Below are positions 21,665 through 36,184 of a stretch of DNA of 64,000 bases, in pieces. Position 1 is the stretch's first letter; every line of letters starts with the position of its first letter. The position numbers and the translations under genes were made by a program. The DNA is taken from positions 1 through 64,000 of the forward strand of contig JAQGBZ010000228.1 in NCBI GenBank assembly GCA_034687125.1, in the 5' to 3' direction. The DNA is from Neelides folsomi (Eukaryota > Arthropoda > Collembola > Neelipleona > Neelidae). The notes below the pieces were generated by a model. It searched no databases, was not told the origin of the DNA, and worked only from the letters and a program-made list of their open reading frames with translations.

Positions 21665-24600
21665 CTAAATAGAACAACAGTGAACTTTTTGCCAGTGTGG
21701 GTATATTTTTTACACAGGGTATGTATTCGCAATGTAGTAGTGTAAATATTGCAATGCAATGTACGTATATATTTGAAGTTTGAACGTATTTGAATGTATT
21801 TCCTTAGTCGTTTGCTATTATTTTGAGAATAAGAAACCCTGTTTGTTTAGAAGTTCACCTTCCCAATTTCCCCACCGATGTCTCTTATTATTTATATTCA
21901 AGGGACAAGTTTCTCTCCGTTTGCTTTGAAGGGAGAACATTTGGGTTTCCGTCTCGGCATTGCAAGTTGAGACCGTTCCTTGTCCCCTTGGGACACATCC
22001 GCACAACTTCTACTCGACTCTCACATCATTTTCCGACGATGGTTCTGGTTGATAAACTCATCTTGGGGAAATCTCTCCTCAACACATATTCCACTTCTTT
22101 CCTTATTATCAAACTCCTATCGCTCCCAGACTTGCTTCTTGACAATATTCAGACCAAGGAGCAACAACGGGCCATGAGACGTCCTTTGTTTTCTGAAATA
22201 AAAATAAATCACTGAGGTTAAGATAATAATATGATTTATAAGTTATGTAAACTCTAAAAAATGATTGTAAATTTTGCAAATAATTCCATTTTATGTTATG
22301 CGCTCTAGAATTCATTTAATATGTTTATGGTAAATTTTTCACTTTAAAATGTCACACATGTACTGATCCTGACAAAGAGAAAATACCGATCCAAAAATAA
22401 AATATAATTCAAATAATACATAACTATTACATTATGTAGAATATATGATCGTATTGTAAGCAATGCATTTATTTGTATTTTATAAGCGCCAAGAATGTAC
22501 ATTGTAAATGTATTCATTAAAAGTAAGTCAAAAGTATTGATTTTAGTTCAGTTTATTTATTCGTAATTTAGAACCAGCCGAAAGGATGACAAAGGATTTT
22601 GAAGCTTATCATTGTGTAAAGTTGGGTTAAAATGAAAATATGCTTTCACGCGAGTTTAAATTAGCTAAAATAATCCGAAAGCCATTAATCATATGAACTA
22701 ATTACAGTAGGACTCGTCGTATATTGTTTCAAATTTTGCTCATCATCCCTTGATTTGAACATTTGGGAATCCGAGGGCGAGAGGAGTGAAAAAGTGAGTG
22801 AAAACGTGAAAAGGATTCCGAGAAGGCGCCAAGGGAGAAAGCTCCCTGCATTGAGGAGTTGACACAAAGCGGCTTTGTTTGGCTGCCCTCGATGACGTCT
22901 TCCCTTTCCCCATAAATAAGAAGTGGATTCAGAAATCTTTCCCATCTGGCCGAGTGTCCAGTGGAGGGCTATTGAAGTCCATTTGGGGACCTTCATTAGC
23001 GAGAGGCGACTGAAGGCTTCAACAGAGTCAACATGACACGTCGAGCCGCAACGGTCGTCTCCTTCCATGTGTCAACCTCGCCTCGCTCGAGCCGACAGGA
23101 GGAGAGAGACAGAGTATCAAATTGTACTAATATGAAACCCGGAGTATCTCATCCTTTGAACTCACCCTTGGAACATTACCATCATCCATCACGTTTTCCT
23201 TCCCAAAGCTTTTAAAAAGAATATTCCTTTCACTCTAGCCCAAATTGAAATTCTTTCCCCTTCCACTCTTTTAATAATAATATGGAATGGAAATTGAATA
23301 GCCAAAAAGAGAATAAAAATAGAATGTAAAATGAAGATTATTTTTTAATAAAAATGGTAATTTGACATTACTTTATATGATGATTATTTATAAAGTTAAT
23401 TGCTATTTGATCTCCAATCAATCCAGTTTTTGTTTTATCTTTTATAAGTTTTTCCATTGGCTTTTTAAATTACATAGAGAGATGTGTCGAATCGATCTAA
23501 TGGGGAATTAAACAATGTCCAGATTGTACATTTTGTAATTATAAATGGAACATGGGTCTTGGTGAGATTTTTTGCCGTAAAAAATGGGAGAAAACAATGT
23601 ATAGAATGTCTTTGTGGGTTGACAAGGAGGAGTATATCCAGTTAATTGTGCAGAGGAAAGGGACCATGTGTCTCGAACCCCTTGAGCCATTAAAAGCTAA
23701 AAAGGGAAATTAAGAGGAAACAACAAAGAAATGAGCTTCTTTTGTTTTTTCCCTTCATCATTCCTTGGACGGAGGCGGGCCAGATGCTCACACTCAGCTC
23801 CAGAGTCACTCACAATGGGGATGACGAAATGAGAGTCATTTGGGCCGGATTGACTCAGGGTTGGGAGGCGAGGGTTGGGAGATTGACTGCCATGGCGGGG
23901 AGTTGTGGAAGGTCGCTTTTTTCACTCAAGGGCCCAAACATTTATTTTTATGACGCGACAGCTCGTTCCCTCATTTTCGAGAATCTTGGCCAAACAACAC
24001 ATGTTTTTTGTCATAATTGTCCTCAGCCCTCCGGGTTGGAAAAAGCCGTTTTCAAATCCAAACATCTATCTGTATTTACTATCCCTGGACGAGTTATTGC
24101 TACCGTTATCATCAACATTACGCATTAGTTGGCTTAGCTTAAATGAAGCTTTGAATAATTGGAATTTCCTCCTTTTCCGGGGAAGAAATGTTTACGCCAC
24201 AATGAACGGATTAGGGTTTATTTTTCTTGATCTGAATTTTTCAATCAGCATGTCTTACCACCTCCATTGTCTTTTTGGGCCAAGGGGGCAAACAGAGGGG
24301 AGGGGGATAAAAGAAGCAATTCTCCATGAAGAGCGAGCTTCGGAAATTGAAGGATTCTTCCTTGCACTCCCCCTCGTCTTAACTTGATGAATGAGAAGGT
24401 GATTGGTTTCTCTCTCGTGGAAGAATTGGCCACCCATTCCTTCTTCAAAGGAACCTTCAACTTCACACGAGGAGGAACACGAACGAGCCTTCGTCTCACT
24501 TCCCGGCCCTTTCATTTCCTTCAATTCAATTGATTTCTATTTCTCCTGTCCCACCCTGCCCACTCCGAGGATCGCAATTGCAACGCTCAATTGAAAGGCT

Positions 24601-25866
24601 TGACTTCCAATTCACCTCGCTTCGGTTCACCTCAATGGGGAAAAGCGAAGTAGATAATGAGGGAACCAAAGACCTCCTTCTTTCCACCGTCATTTGCTTC
24701 AATTCACTCTCGTCTCAAAGGGACAATGAGAAGCAATTAGCTCCTCCTCACGTTTATCCCTCCTCAAGAGAGGTCAAAGATCAACAAGGACTTGATTAAA
24801 CCAACTTTATAAATATTACAAATTACATTTGTGCGGAGCGGGATCATGCAAAAACTAAATTATTATTTATAAGATTGGAATAAAATTGATTAAAAAATAA
24901 AACAATCAGTTGTTTAACAAAGATACAAAATTACTCTTCTTGTGTAAATTACTTGATTCTGGAATTATCAATCTTTTAGCATTCCTAATCAGATAAATTA
25001 AATAATAAAATACCAATGGTTGAGTTTCTCTGTTTAAAGAATAAATGAACCGCATATTTATTAAGAAAATAAGTGCTTGGATAAATAAAGTTATAATTTC
25101 TTTATGTTTAGTGGGAAAACTGTGAGATACTACAATTCAATGTTTTTCCTTAGTTCACACTTGAGTAGTCGTAAGAAAAGTTGCGTTAAAGCACTCGAAC
25201 CTCCTTTCGCATCTCTCTCCACAAAGAAATAACCCTTGCCCAGTCACGTTCTCTTTGCCCTCTCTTGCATTTCACCAACTCAGCCTTTGGCACTAAAGGG
25301 TAAAAGGACGGATATCCTTAAGCAGGAATTGGAAAGGGAAGTGATAGTCAAGTAGCCTTATTCAATGGGCGAAGGTGGAAGGCTTGAGAAAGGGATAAAT
25401 AAGTAGCCTCCAAATACATTATGTAAAGATCTGGAAGAGATGGGGAATTTTCCCTCCGCTGGACTCTCGAACTCAATCTAGAGAGCAAATAAAAGTCCTC
25501 TTTGCCCTCCTCTTGTCTTCGACCCTTTTTCATATTCGGAACAGTTGAGGAGAAAGGATGGAGAGAAAGAGAGAAGGGAGAGGAAGTGAGTCAACACTTT
25601 TATGCAAAATTTGGGTTGACATCGAAATGGACTTGAAAGTTGAGTTTGAATTCAGCTTGGGTCGTTTCGCCTTGCACTCTCTTTCTTCCAAGATTCCTCC
25701 TCCTAAGATTTGAGTGTCCTAAGGAGATATCGAGAATCCCTAAGCGGAACCGAAATGCATGGAGGGCGGAGGGAAAGGACGGAAAGTTATAGCAAATCCT
25801 TGATGTGGAAGAGGAAGCGGAGAGAGTGGCCCATTCGGATCCGATGGGCCTCAAGATAGAGGAGGT

Positions 25867-25911
25867 AATGCAATGTAACTTAATGTAATGTCATCTAATG
25901 TAATGTACCTG
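25867..25911. repeat. Tandem repeat, 3 copies of 15 bp
   Basis: Units AATGCAATGTAACTT, AATGTAATGTCATCT and AATGTAATGTACCTG follow without gaps. About 200 bp left of the foldback element but not inverted with respect to it. Confidence 0.75.
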
Positions 25912-26117
25912 CGAAGCCACCCGGAATTTTTATCGAACATTACGACGACGACCCTTTCTCTTACCTCTTCCGTCTTTTCTCAACGAAAAAGGAATATAAT
26001 TATTTGTTCGACCTCTCTCTTCTTATTCTATTCCACACTACATATACTAGTAAATATTTTATAAGTATGGTTCGTATTACTAATACACGTACCTTTATTT
26101 AATACGTATACCTAATA

Positions 26118-26660
26118 CCTTCACCATATTTACGGGACTTCTATGTTCTCATATAAATAACTTTTTTATTAATCAACAAATTTTCATGAAATTTGAATCT
26201 AATATGTATAATCTTATGTAGTTTAAGACAAAAAAAAGTTGGGTGTCAAAAGTCGACCCATCAACTTCGATGCACTTCTTGAGTCGTGGTCGCGAATCGT
26301 CAATCGCGAGTGGATTATCTACATTTGAAACTTTTTTAATGATTCGATTGTTTGATTTGGTTTCACATTAACTTTTGCTTCTATTTGGTACGATATTTTT
26401 AGTTGTCTAATGGATTTAGGTACGAACTGGATGCTGGTCATTTGATATAACATCATAACCAAACTCTAAAATGATTCATATTGTGAAAAGGGCTTGGTGA
26501 TATCGACTCAAGAAGTGCATTTAAGCTAACCTTTGACACCTAATCTTTTTTCCCTTAAACTACATGATATTCTAGACATTGGGTTCAAATTTCATGAAAA
26601 TTGGTTGATTAATAAAAAGTTATTCACACGAGAATAGCGGTCCCATAAATATGGTGAAGG
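26118..26660. mobile_element. Long-terminal-inverted-repeat (foldback) element, 543 bp
   Basis: The left arm, 26118-26286, starts CCTTCACCATATTTACGGGA. The right arm, 26504-26660, read inverted starts CCTTCACCATATTTATGGGA. Similarity runs through the whole arm, including TTATTAATCAAC-AATTTTCA, TTTCATGAAATTTGAA, ATGTAGTTTAAG, GGTGTCAAA and TGCACTTCTTGAGTCG. Arms of about 160 bp enclose a 217-bp spacer with no long open frame. No target duplication is evident at the borders. It is a non-autonomous DNA transposon by structure; the superfamily was not recognised. Confidence 0.65.
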
Positions 26661-29600
26661 GATTATATGCAAAATTAATTTATTAATAATTATAAAAAAA
26701 TGTGCTACAAAACATGTATTAGAAGGTAGGTAGAGATAAATACAGTATTTGTGAAATATTTATGTATGGATACAAATAATGTAAGTATTATAAAATTTAA
26801 AATGTAAGAGAAAGGGTCAAATATCAGTTAAAGGTATGTCAACAAGTAGATATCGATATCAATAGCAATAATCAACTTATTTACTTGCACAGTATAGTTT
26901 TAAAGTATTACAAAAGGATATCTGTGTGCATGTCCTCGACGAAGGTGAATTTGATTAGATTACGATTAGATCAGTTACGAGACCCTTTGCCTGATTAGAT
27001 TACATCCACCACTCGTAAATCTCAATAGACCTTATTTAATTCCTAAGCACATTATATAAATAGTTGAGGAAAATTATGCTCCTGTAGCCTTAGGTCGATT
27101 GCCTTTAAAATATGCAGGATGTTTAAAGGACAGAAAGATAGAAGAGGAGAGGGAAAGAAGAGCTATCAAATGACACGACATTGGATCCCAGCCAGATGAA
27201 AATTCTTACCTATGCCCGACACTCTTAACCATCCTGATCCTCTGAACTTTAAATCCCTTCTTTAATCTTTTTGAATCTTTTCTGACTACAAACTGCTATT
27301 TACTATTTTCTTACACGGCGGAGCCCGAGAATACCAAACAAAACACACTCACAATCCCTCGAGGTGATAATTTAAGTCTTAAACTTACTTATAGCATAGA
27401 TTATTGTCTTCACAAAAACTTTCACTTTTACTCCCATAAATACAAAATAAATATTAACTTCGCGTCTACTTTTCCACCAACACTCATGTTTTTGGATGTC
27501 AAAATTTCAAAATTGTTCTTTCAACTAAATTTTACATTACCACCAGAGTTAATAAACAAATAATTTCTTTCGTATCAATCAATATTATTAAACCGCCTTT
27601 ATTCATAAAATAAGCATTTCTTTTATTTTCTCTTTCATTTAAGAGTTTTTTAAATTCCAATTCGATAAACTATTCCATAACATTATATTTTTCTATTAAT
27701 TCTGTTGAAATTGAAAATTCTTTTTAAAAGCTCAAGAACAAAAGTTAAATTATTATAAAAAATTATTTATTATAATTTCAAGAGCTCTAACAAATTGTAA
27801 GGTTTTCTTGCGATTATTGAAAACTTTTCCATCTACAAACATGAAAGATTATAAAGTTTACTATACACTAATTGTACCTAGGAGTTAAAAAAGTGAATTT
27901 TCCTCTCTTTCATTTAATTTCAAATGTCAAACAAACTTTTCAATTTGAGCCCAATACTTTTTAACTTTTATACGTTTCTTACAAAAGCTATAAGTTAATT
28001 TGAAAAGATGAAAGCGATTGATTGAAGTATAAAATGAAATGAAATTACAAGCATGTAATATGTATCCAGATAGTAGCAGTATAAATTGTGTGTATTTACT
28101 TGTTAAACGGAAAAAACGGAAACGTTATGATTTCCTCGACGAAATCCGTCTTGAAAGGAAATTGGGTCTATTTTCCCAAGATATCAAAGGATAGGAGAGG
28201 AAAGGTCAACAAGTCCCTTGAAGGTTTAAGTTAAAACTAAAGGCATGGTTCGTTACTGACTAATTTTACCCAACATGAATGGGACCAGATGAGGCATTGA
28301 GAAAGGGAGAAAATGGGTGAAGCAGAAGGGCCATTCGTCCCACCCCCACAACCCATAGGAATCTATTTTCCCTCAATTTCCAGCTCTTGACTTCCAGTAC
28401 TACTCGCCCGAGCCTTGGAGTTTATTAAAGGGCTCACTTTGTATATTATCATTGAAACCGGCTGCATATGGCCTCCTAATTAACTGCCCCTTTATCCTCT
28501 CCCATTATTTATTATTGTACTATCTGGGCGACTTCCGTTGGAGCGGGATGGAGATGCGTGTTCTCCAGCTCCTGACCCCCCGAGGAGACTTCTCACGAGA
28601 TTCTCCAGACCCGATGGCCAAATCATTCGATTGATCTATGGAGAATGAGGAACTCCGGTCTCATTGAGCAAGGAGAACTATCGAGGATTTCTTACATTCC
28701 TCACACACTCCCAATTGTAATCAACACGTTATCACATAAATTACTCTAATGGCTTCCCTTATCTTCCTCACAGACGGGGACCGAGGCCGCGTCTCTTTCA
28801 TTTTTCCTCCTAAAAAATCCCCCTTATAAACTCCGGGTATCATCATCCACTGTTTGGCTTATCCCATATATAAATATAATATAACTCTCCTTATAACAAC
28901 ACACTTTATGTACATACCTCGCTCCTCCACAGTTCCACACACAACTTGTCAATGTTTGAGTTGGGAAAATTTGGCACTTTCTCGGATTTCATCTTTTGTT
29001 TTTCCTCTACATAACTCGTCCAACCTCTCACATTTTAATCAGAGGGAATTCGTAATGCCCCAAGGAAGCTTTTCCCTCTTGAACCCTTTTATCTCCTTCG
29101 CCAGCCATTACCCTTTCTCTGATATCTTCCCCATAAGTAGGAGAGTAGTTGGTCGTATTGAAAATTCTTTTTGTTTGGGAATAAAAACGGGCTAATGAAA
29201 TGTGATGGAATCCGAGAGATCAAGACTTCTTCCCATCTTCCTCCCTCTTATCTCTCCTTATCGCCCGTGTGGATCCATTATGTATAAGAAGAAGGTTGGG
29301 GAAGATGAAAGGGACAATATAAATAAGCATAAAGAGAGTGTTTATAAAGGAGCGGAGTTGGAGCAGACAATGTGGAGAGTCCTTCTCTCTCCCGCTCCAC
29401 TGGTTTCTTCAATGACTTCCATCCCGGCCATGATGAGTGGAGGAGAGCTTAGGGAATATCACAACTTAAGATTCTCCCATCAATCCCTTTTCACTAGGCC
29501 CTTCACCCGTGTGGCTTATTTATTTCTAAACTTTCCTTCCTCCATCATCGACCGTCAATGGGTTGGAGCGCGAGAATCTCACGAACCACTTCCACTTCCC

Positions 29601-30262
29601 AAATCTTCCCCGATTACATCATATTAATCAAATGAAGTGTGCTCCGTTCAACATGCTACTCCTCCTTGTTTACATACTCAACATAGAATATTACATACAG
29701 TGTGCATAGGGTTGGCATTTTCCATTCAATTTTTAACCAACCTATTGCACATAAAAGCCTTATGATAATCCCTTTTACACTTTTATGGATTTAACACAGC
29801 TGCTTAGGGGAAAACGGCCTTTATATCAACTTCCATGAAATCTTATAAGAGTAACTTTATACGAAACTCAATGGGATAGAGGCAATAAATAAAAACATGT
29901 GCAATCTCATCAATTCCTAAATATTGGCCATAAAAGTGCAATATTCATATGGAGAGAAACTAATTTCCGCCCATTTAGCGGTGGAACCGAAACCCAAGAA
30001 GGAAATGCGAATCTTTCTCATCCTCCCCAATAAACGAATAAAAGCAAAGGTAGAATAATGGGAGCTAATTGAAATAAATCTCAATGAGAGTTTGGGTGAT
30101 GGGCCTCTCCATCTCCTTCCTTACATAAAAGTTTATGGGGCCGCGGAGAAAGGAGGAAGTAAATGTCGGGAGGAGAAGAGAAAGTTTTTGAGGAGGAATT
30201 TATTTGATGGAATGGAGGACAAATCAAGTGAGTGAGCCGAGTTGACTCCAGGTAGTTTATTC

Positions 30263-30282
30263 CTCTCTCTCTCTCTGTCTCT
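30263..30282. repeat. TC dinucleotide microsatellite
   Basis: A run of CT/TC units, interrupted once by CTGTCT, in otherwise unremarkable non-coding DNA. Confidence 0.7.
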
Positions 30283-33200
30283 TGACTATTGGGAAGGCTG
30301 GAGGGAGAATCCCTCCCCCGATTTCTACTGTCTTTTCTCCGGTCTTTGGGCCGTAAGCAAATGAAAGGGATAGTTATGCAAATGAGCGAGATTCCACTCC
30401 ATGATGAGATTCAATTTGGAAATCAGGGATGGAGAAGTCAGGAAAAAGGAGACCAATTCAATCTGGAGCCCAAAGGAGAGTCCAAACCGTGTCTGGGCTC
30501 GTAGGCGAGGATCCTCCGATCCTTACGACGCCCACCATGGAACTTCCACTGCTGGGATGGATCATGGGATGAAATGGGCAATTGTCCAAAAGTCATTGTT
30601 AAGTGCTGAAATTTTATTTTATCTTCTTCACTGGGTAGTTGAGAGGAAGAGTTGAAAAAATTGGACATCAAATCACTTTCATGTACTCCTACCACCATAC
30701 CCGGACCCAACTAACCTAATCCACCGCAGTCCTCCTCCGCTTTAATCATTAAACCTACAAAAGACCTTCCTAATTTACTATAAATAGGCCAAATAGCTAA
30801 ATAGAATTTAGGAATACTAATTAATAGGTCTGTTAGTATTCTGCGGTAGGATTAAATAAACCCACATCTTTACCATACATTCATTATTAGTAAAATAGTA
30901 AAATACTTTCTATTACTTTCAAATATTTTATAACCACGTACCTCCATTCACGAATGATTAATATAAACGAGAGAATGAACTTTAACTAAAATATAATATC
31001 TCGTGACTGCAAAATATAAAATTAATTATAATAATTTAAATGGTTTTGGCAGGGCTTTGTGTAATTTTGCATATAACTAATTTATTTATTTAATATTGGC
31101 AGCCGTCCATGGATGGCTGTATCAAATTGAAGGGATTGGCCGTTGATGTTGTAGGGAAAGTAAACAGGGAGATTTTGACAATGATTACTGATTACCAATT
31201 CAAATAAGCTGTCTGAAAATCCCTTCGTTGGTGACGCTCCTTACATTTTCAAATCAATCTTCTTTATGCCCTTATTAGATTGAGAGACGCAAAATGAGAA
31301 ATGTCAGTGAACCCATCTCCGTGTCTCCCAAGCAGTAAATCATCCGCTCAAATTCCCATGTACCTTCAGCCTTGACGAATTGGAAATAAAAAGGTAAGTG
31401 GAAGAAATATCGGTTGCATATGGAATACATATCCTGACCCTCCGCCGAGATTTTATCTCACTTCCAATGACAGGTCTCTTAACCATATAAAGCACCATGA
31501 AAGAAATATTCCTTAAGAGAATGAAGAAATAAGCGAATGAAGAAGCGAAAGACTAAAGGATGCTGAGGAGACTGAAGGAGTTAAGAGAGGAATAAGTTCC
31601 AGAGGATGACGAGGCTCTTAAGGAATAAGTTGACTGATTCTCCTGATAAATCCACGGAAGACCGTCTTTACTTCTTCATCAAAGTCAATTGCCGGGGGGA
31701 AGCGGGAAGATTAATAGAACCTCGGTTGGCCAAGATACGATTACAATGCGGTTATTAGTTATTATTACTCACTGCCTGTCTATTTGGCTACGATGAATTC
31801 CTCTGGAGCCGATGGTTAATAAATTTAATAGAGAGCCTGGGGGGCTTAATAATCAAGGATGATTTATTTCCAAAGGTTCCTTTATGTAAGTTGACGTCTC
31901 CCAGCCTTTTCATCCACCTCGCACCTTACACACAGGGAAGAGAAAGAGAATTCTCCTTTCAGTCTGCCCAATCATCCATCTTGAGACATCCTCCAATCCT
32001 CGGACACGCGGTACAAATGAGGGGCAGAGCCGAATTTTTTCCCTTCTATTTCTCCCTTCACGACCGGCGCTTCTTCCCGGGCCCTTAAAAAGAACTCAGG
32101 AAGAAAAAGAGCAGCCGTGTCACTCAAAGAGAATTATGGCTTAGTTATCCCCATTCTTATTTTCCATCGCCAGTGCCAAGGATTGGGATATAAGTAATGG
32201 TTAAGAGGGATATGCAGACGAGGAATGAAAGGACTTAAATGCTTAACTCAAGCTGACTGAGAGTGTGGAAGCGAATAGAAGCTAAATTATGATTGATGAA
32301 CTTTGGATTATAATTTTTAAATCTGGATATAGAGCAACAATCCTTTTATTCACTCTGATTTATTTGAAGGGTCTAAATATAAGTATCTGCACGAGATCTC
32401 GATTATTAAACATCCTTTACTGTAATTTTGTTAAGGACGTGGGCGGAAAATGTTTAAACTTATTATTATTTCCAAATTGCACTTTCAATTTGTTTTTACT
32501 AACTATTGATATGAGCTTTTCAATATTTGAATTCCAAGAAGTCTGGCAACTTTTAAAGCTCATTAAATAAAGAGATTAACTTGAATACGACTAAAGTTCC
32601 TTTTCCCAAAGCTTTAGTGTTTATACTTCTGAACAAATGTGTGGAAGAATTAAGTTTGGGAATTGGAGTTAAAAGGGTTAAAAACAAGCTCTTAATGTGA
32701 TTATGGACCAACTTGTCCAAAGATTTTAAAGAGAGAAATAAATAATTTATCATATCTTTGCCCATTATGGGCCCGAAAGGAATATTATTGCCGCAAAAAG
32801 AAAAGCGAATCCTCTAATTACATTCATTTCTCTTCAAATGAATAACGAGGACGGAAAAGAAATACAGAGCGAAGGGCGGAGTGGCCTGAACTGGGCCCAT
32901 TATTTAACACTTGACGACACGATCTATTCATTTCATTCCATTCCCTCTCGAGGATTAAAAATATGGGTGAAATATATGTATGCGAGTAATATCAAAGAAG
33001 GAATCTGTTTTATGGACCCTTCGGACGCCCATTATAAGAGTAATTCAACCCGCTCCTTGTTTCAGACCCGGGAAAAAAAGTTGGGCGGGGAAGTTGGGCC
33101 CGTGTATTTGAAGGAGTCCGGACGCTGAGAAGTCCATTCCATATAGAAGGTATTTTATTGCTGGCCATTTGTAAGACATTGGCAGAAGATAGATTGAGAT

Positions 33201-35830
33201 TCCCCAGTGTTTCTCTCCCGACTCTTAATGAAAGGGAGGAATGCGGGGAAAGTAGGTTTAACTCACTTGGTTTCTAATGGTGAAAGTTTGAAAAGTTTCC
33301 ACCACAAACCAAAGACCTGGGTCCTTCACACCCGCCTGTTTTATTTCCACAAAAACGAGGCTTCATACTCGGCCAGTTTTCTCGGACAGTGGAGGATAAG
33401 TGTGGACACATGGAGGTTAATCCTCCGGAGCTTTGGCTCTGAAGTGGAGCCCAGCTGGAGCCCCAACTTTCCCTCAATGAAGGGAGGAACGTTCTCGTCT
33501 TCATCTTGGAACCGGGAGCCAAATTAAACTGGGTTTTCGACTCATCCATCCATCCATCTCCCTCTTCTCGCCTGCCAACTTGCGAGAAACCAATCGGGAT
33601 TCCTCAGCTACCTTAGCAAGAACCCGAGTATAACTAGGGTTGGTACACCAAGCCGTTCCTCATGTGGGAGATATGCCCCGTAATGGGGGTTCCTTCCGTC
33701 CCGATCGAAAAAACTATCAGGTTTCTCTGTCATCAGTCTCAGCCCCCACCGCATCCCATCTTCATTTAATTTCAAGTCTCTACACAGTACATGGCAAATT
33801 CTTCACTTTTATAAGGGGAGAACTTCGCCTTGTCCTATGCGTGAGGGAGTTAGGAAAAAATCTCATCGACATCTTCATTTCCTCAGAATTGGAACAAGGA
33901 GGAGTTGAGATGGTTCCAATATCCTTGTCAGTATACGTATTTCATACATGTGCGTATAGTGTGGATGTTGGATAAGAGAATTTCGATTAATTTTCTGACT
34001 TCTCTCCTTTCAACTTTAGAGCCTGGAGGTTCCTCCCCTAAGAGTGCCGTAAATATAAGAGCCATACAGTAGATTAATTTCCAAAGATATGACCAAGACA
34101 TAATAAAAGTAAATGTCAGTGGCGGGAGAACAACACGCGGAGGGTTTTACAATACTTTACATCTCTCATTCAAGGGCCATGAATGCCCTGGATGACATGG
34201 CTGTAAAAAAGACGAGAGGCAGGAAGGGCTCGTAAACCTCCTCTGCCACTTATAACTCTTTCCAAATAACGGCCCAATTTCTTATTAAGTGTCCAATATG
34301 ATGAAGCTAAAGGCTAAGGACGCCCAATTATGGCTCAACTTCCCAACTCAAATTTCCATAAACAAGCCGTGAAGGGCTTAAGAGCTCCCTTTAAAACCAT
34401 CTTTATAATACACAAATGAAGGTAATTCTTCAATCCTTCTAATATTCTCCCCAATCCTGATCAAAATATATGAGGTAATATCAAATACATATAATACCTA
34501 TCTTGTTTCATAGTCGAGTGTATTAAACTTTTCTCTTCTTTATTCCCGTTTATTTGTGAGGGAAGACTCGGAATGGAGAATCAAGGTCTAATTCCTCCCA
34601 TTTCCATTCATCCCTTGTTCAGAATTATCCTTTCTCCTTCTATCCGTCTTCTTCCCCTTTCCTCTGCCTGGTTATAAATGCAAAGGGGGAGGCTCGTGAT
34701 TTCCTCAGAGAAATTGTTGTTCAATTTGCTCTCGTATCGGCCTGGACGTCCGCTCAAGTACCCAATGTATATTCAAGGAGGGGATATAACTAACTACATA
34801 ATATGATCTAAGCTCGCCTAATCCTTTTTCATTTCGCAACCAAACTGGGAGAGTTTGAGAAATGAAGCTCAAGGCCTTCGGTTTGCCATTATGCTTCTGG
34901 GCCTCCCAATGTTTGGTTGAGAGAAGACAAGACAAGATAGTGCCATTAAAGACATCGGCAGCTACAAAAAAACCCGCCGAAGAAACGAGAAGCCCTTGAG
35001 GAGGCGTGTTGAGAGTGCACACACATCTCTCCCCCTTAAGAGCTAAGAGCTGTCGAAAAGATTTGGGAAAAAAGACTTGACTTTGACTTCCACTGACGAC
35101 GGAAGTCTGCACTTTACGTTCCTCGCCCAATCCGCCATTTCCCATTTGAATATTGGAGCCAGTTGCCCTTAAGAAATATTTATGATGGGGAACAGAACAT
35201 GTTTAGGAGCTGGGTTTGCTTAGGAAAACCCTCCAAGATGACTAATAGAGATTAGCCATTCAACACTAGTTTGAACTTTAACTTCTCAAAGGAGAAGTCG
35301 ATCATGGCCACGTGCTTCCTTCATAATATATGCCCTTCCTGATTTTTATTAGCATCCCATCATCGTGCCCCTAACTAACTTCTACTTCAGCCCATTGAGA
35401 CTATTTATTCGAGCCCTTTTGACTCCCCTCGTTTCATCTTTGAATGCGAGCTTCAAGTCCTGTCAAACTCAAAAGCCTCAAGAGAACCCACAAAACCATT
35501 TCCGCATTATTTATAATCAATACTTCCAATTTCGGTTAAAAGGATAAAGATATTCTTCCTATCATATCACAATTTTTGAACACAATTTACTTTTAGCATG
35601 CGATAATTTAAAAATTGCCATTTAATATATTTAATATTAATATTTTTATTAAAATTCTAAATTATTAATTCGAATGACCATGTTTCGAAGACTTAGAAGG
35701 AGAGCAAAGTGCAAAGTTGATGTCGAGGAGAAAAAGGAAAAGAATGAAAATGATGATTTTCACTTTAAATGGTTTATTGAGATTTGGGAGAAAATGAGGT
35801 GTTTTACAGATAGAAATTGACGAGAGAATA

Positions 35831-35855
35831 ATTAGATACATATTATGTATCTAAT
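35831..35855. repeat. Short inverted repeat, 11-bp arms
   Basis: ATTAGATACAT and its exact inverse ATGTATCTAAT are separated by 3 bases in AT-rich DNA, 330 bp left of the predicted UTR exon. Probably part of an old AT-rich element or chance. Confidence 0.5.
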
Positions 35856-36184
35856 TTGGCTTTTTTAGTAATAAATAGTAATGCATAACATTTTAGGTAC
35901 AAAAGATTAATTAAAAATTAAAATTTCTTTCTGTGCCGTTCATGAACCCACATTAAATAATGTATCAATGAAACGAAAGCAATAAAGAATAACGTTCAAG
36001 TTAAATAGGAAAATGTAAAAAACGACATAAAATTGGACATAAAAAATTTATTGGAATGTTTCAAAAGCTCCATATGGTTTCACAAATCTTTTTTTTCATT
36101 TGCCCTGTATGATGAATAGCTTAAATTTGTGTGGTAATATCAAAGCGTGGTATTCATAGAATAAAGTCAATAAATTATTATTAC

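Larger units (their letters stand above)
21665..36184 (-). other. Non-coding stretch, probably a 5'-leader intron
   Basis: 14.5 kb without a supported coding exon on either strand. It holds the foldback element at 26118-26660, a 15-bp triplet repeat at 25867-25911 and a TC microsatellite at 30263-30282. The longest open frames (e.g. plus 23905-24387, minus 34705-35145) show no domain, repeat or splice logic. Either an intron (if the UTR exon at 36 kb is real) or intergenic space. Confidence 0.45.

Noticed and set aside
23162-23210. Possible minus-strand exon ending at AAGG|GTGAGTTC
   Set aside because: Good donor, but the acceptor is poor and the size uncertain; much weaker than the two reported leader exons.
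23905-24387. Longest plus-strand open frame in the right-hand region (160 codons)
   Set aside because: No domain, signal peptide or repeat, and a hydrophobic mix typical of AT-rich chance frames.
34705-35145. Minus-strand 146-codon open frame
   Set aside because: No recognisable motif or consistent splice sites; treated as chance.
36040-36111. CATTTGCCCTGTA beside the predicted UTR exon, resembling a mariner terminus
   Set aside because: No inverted partner was found nearby, so an element cannot be claimed.
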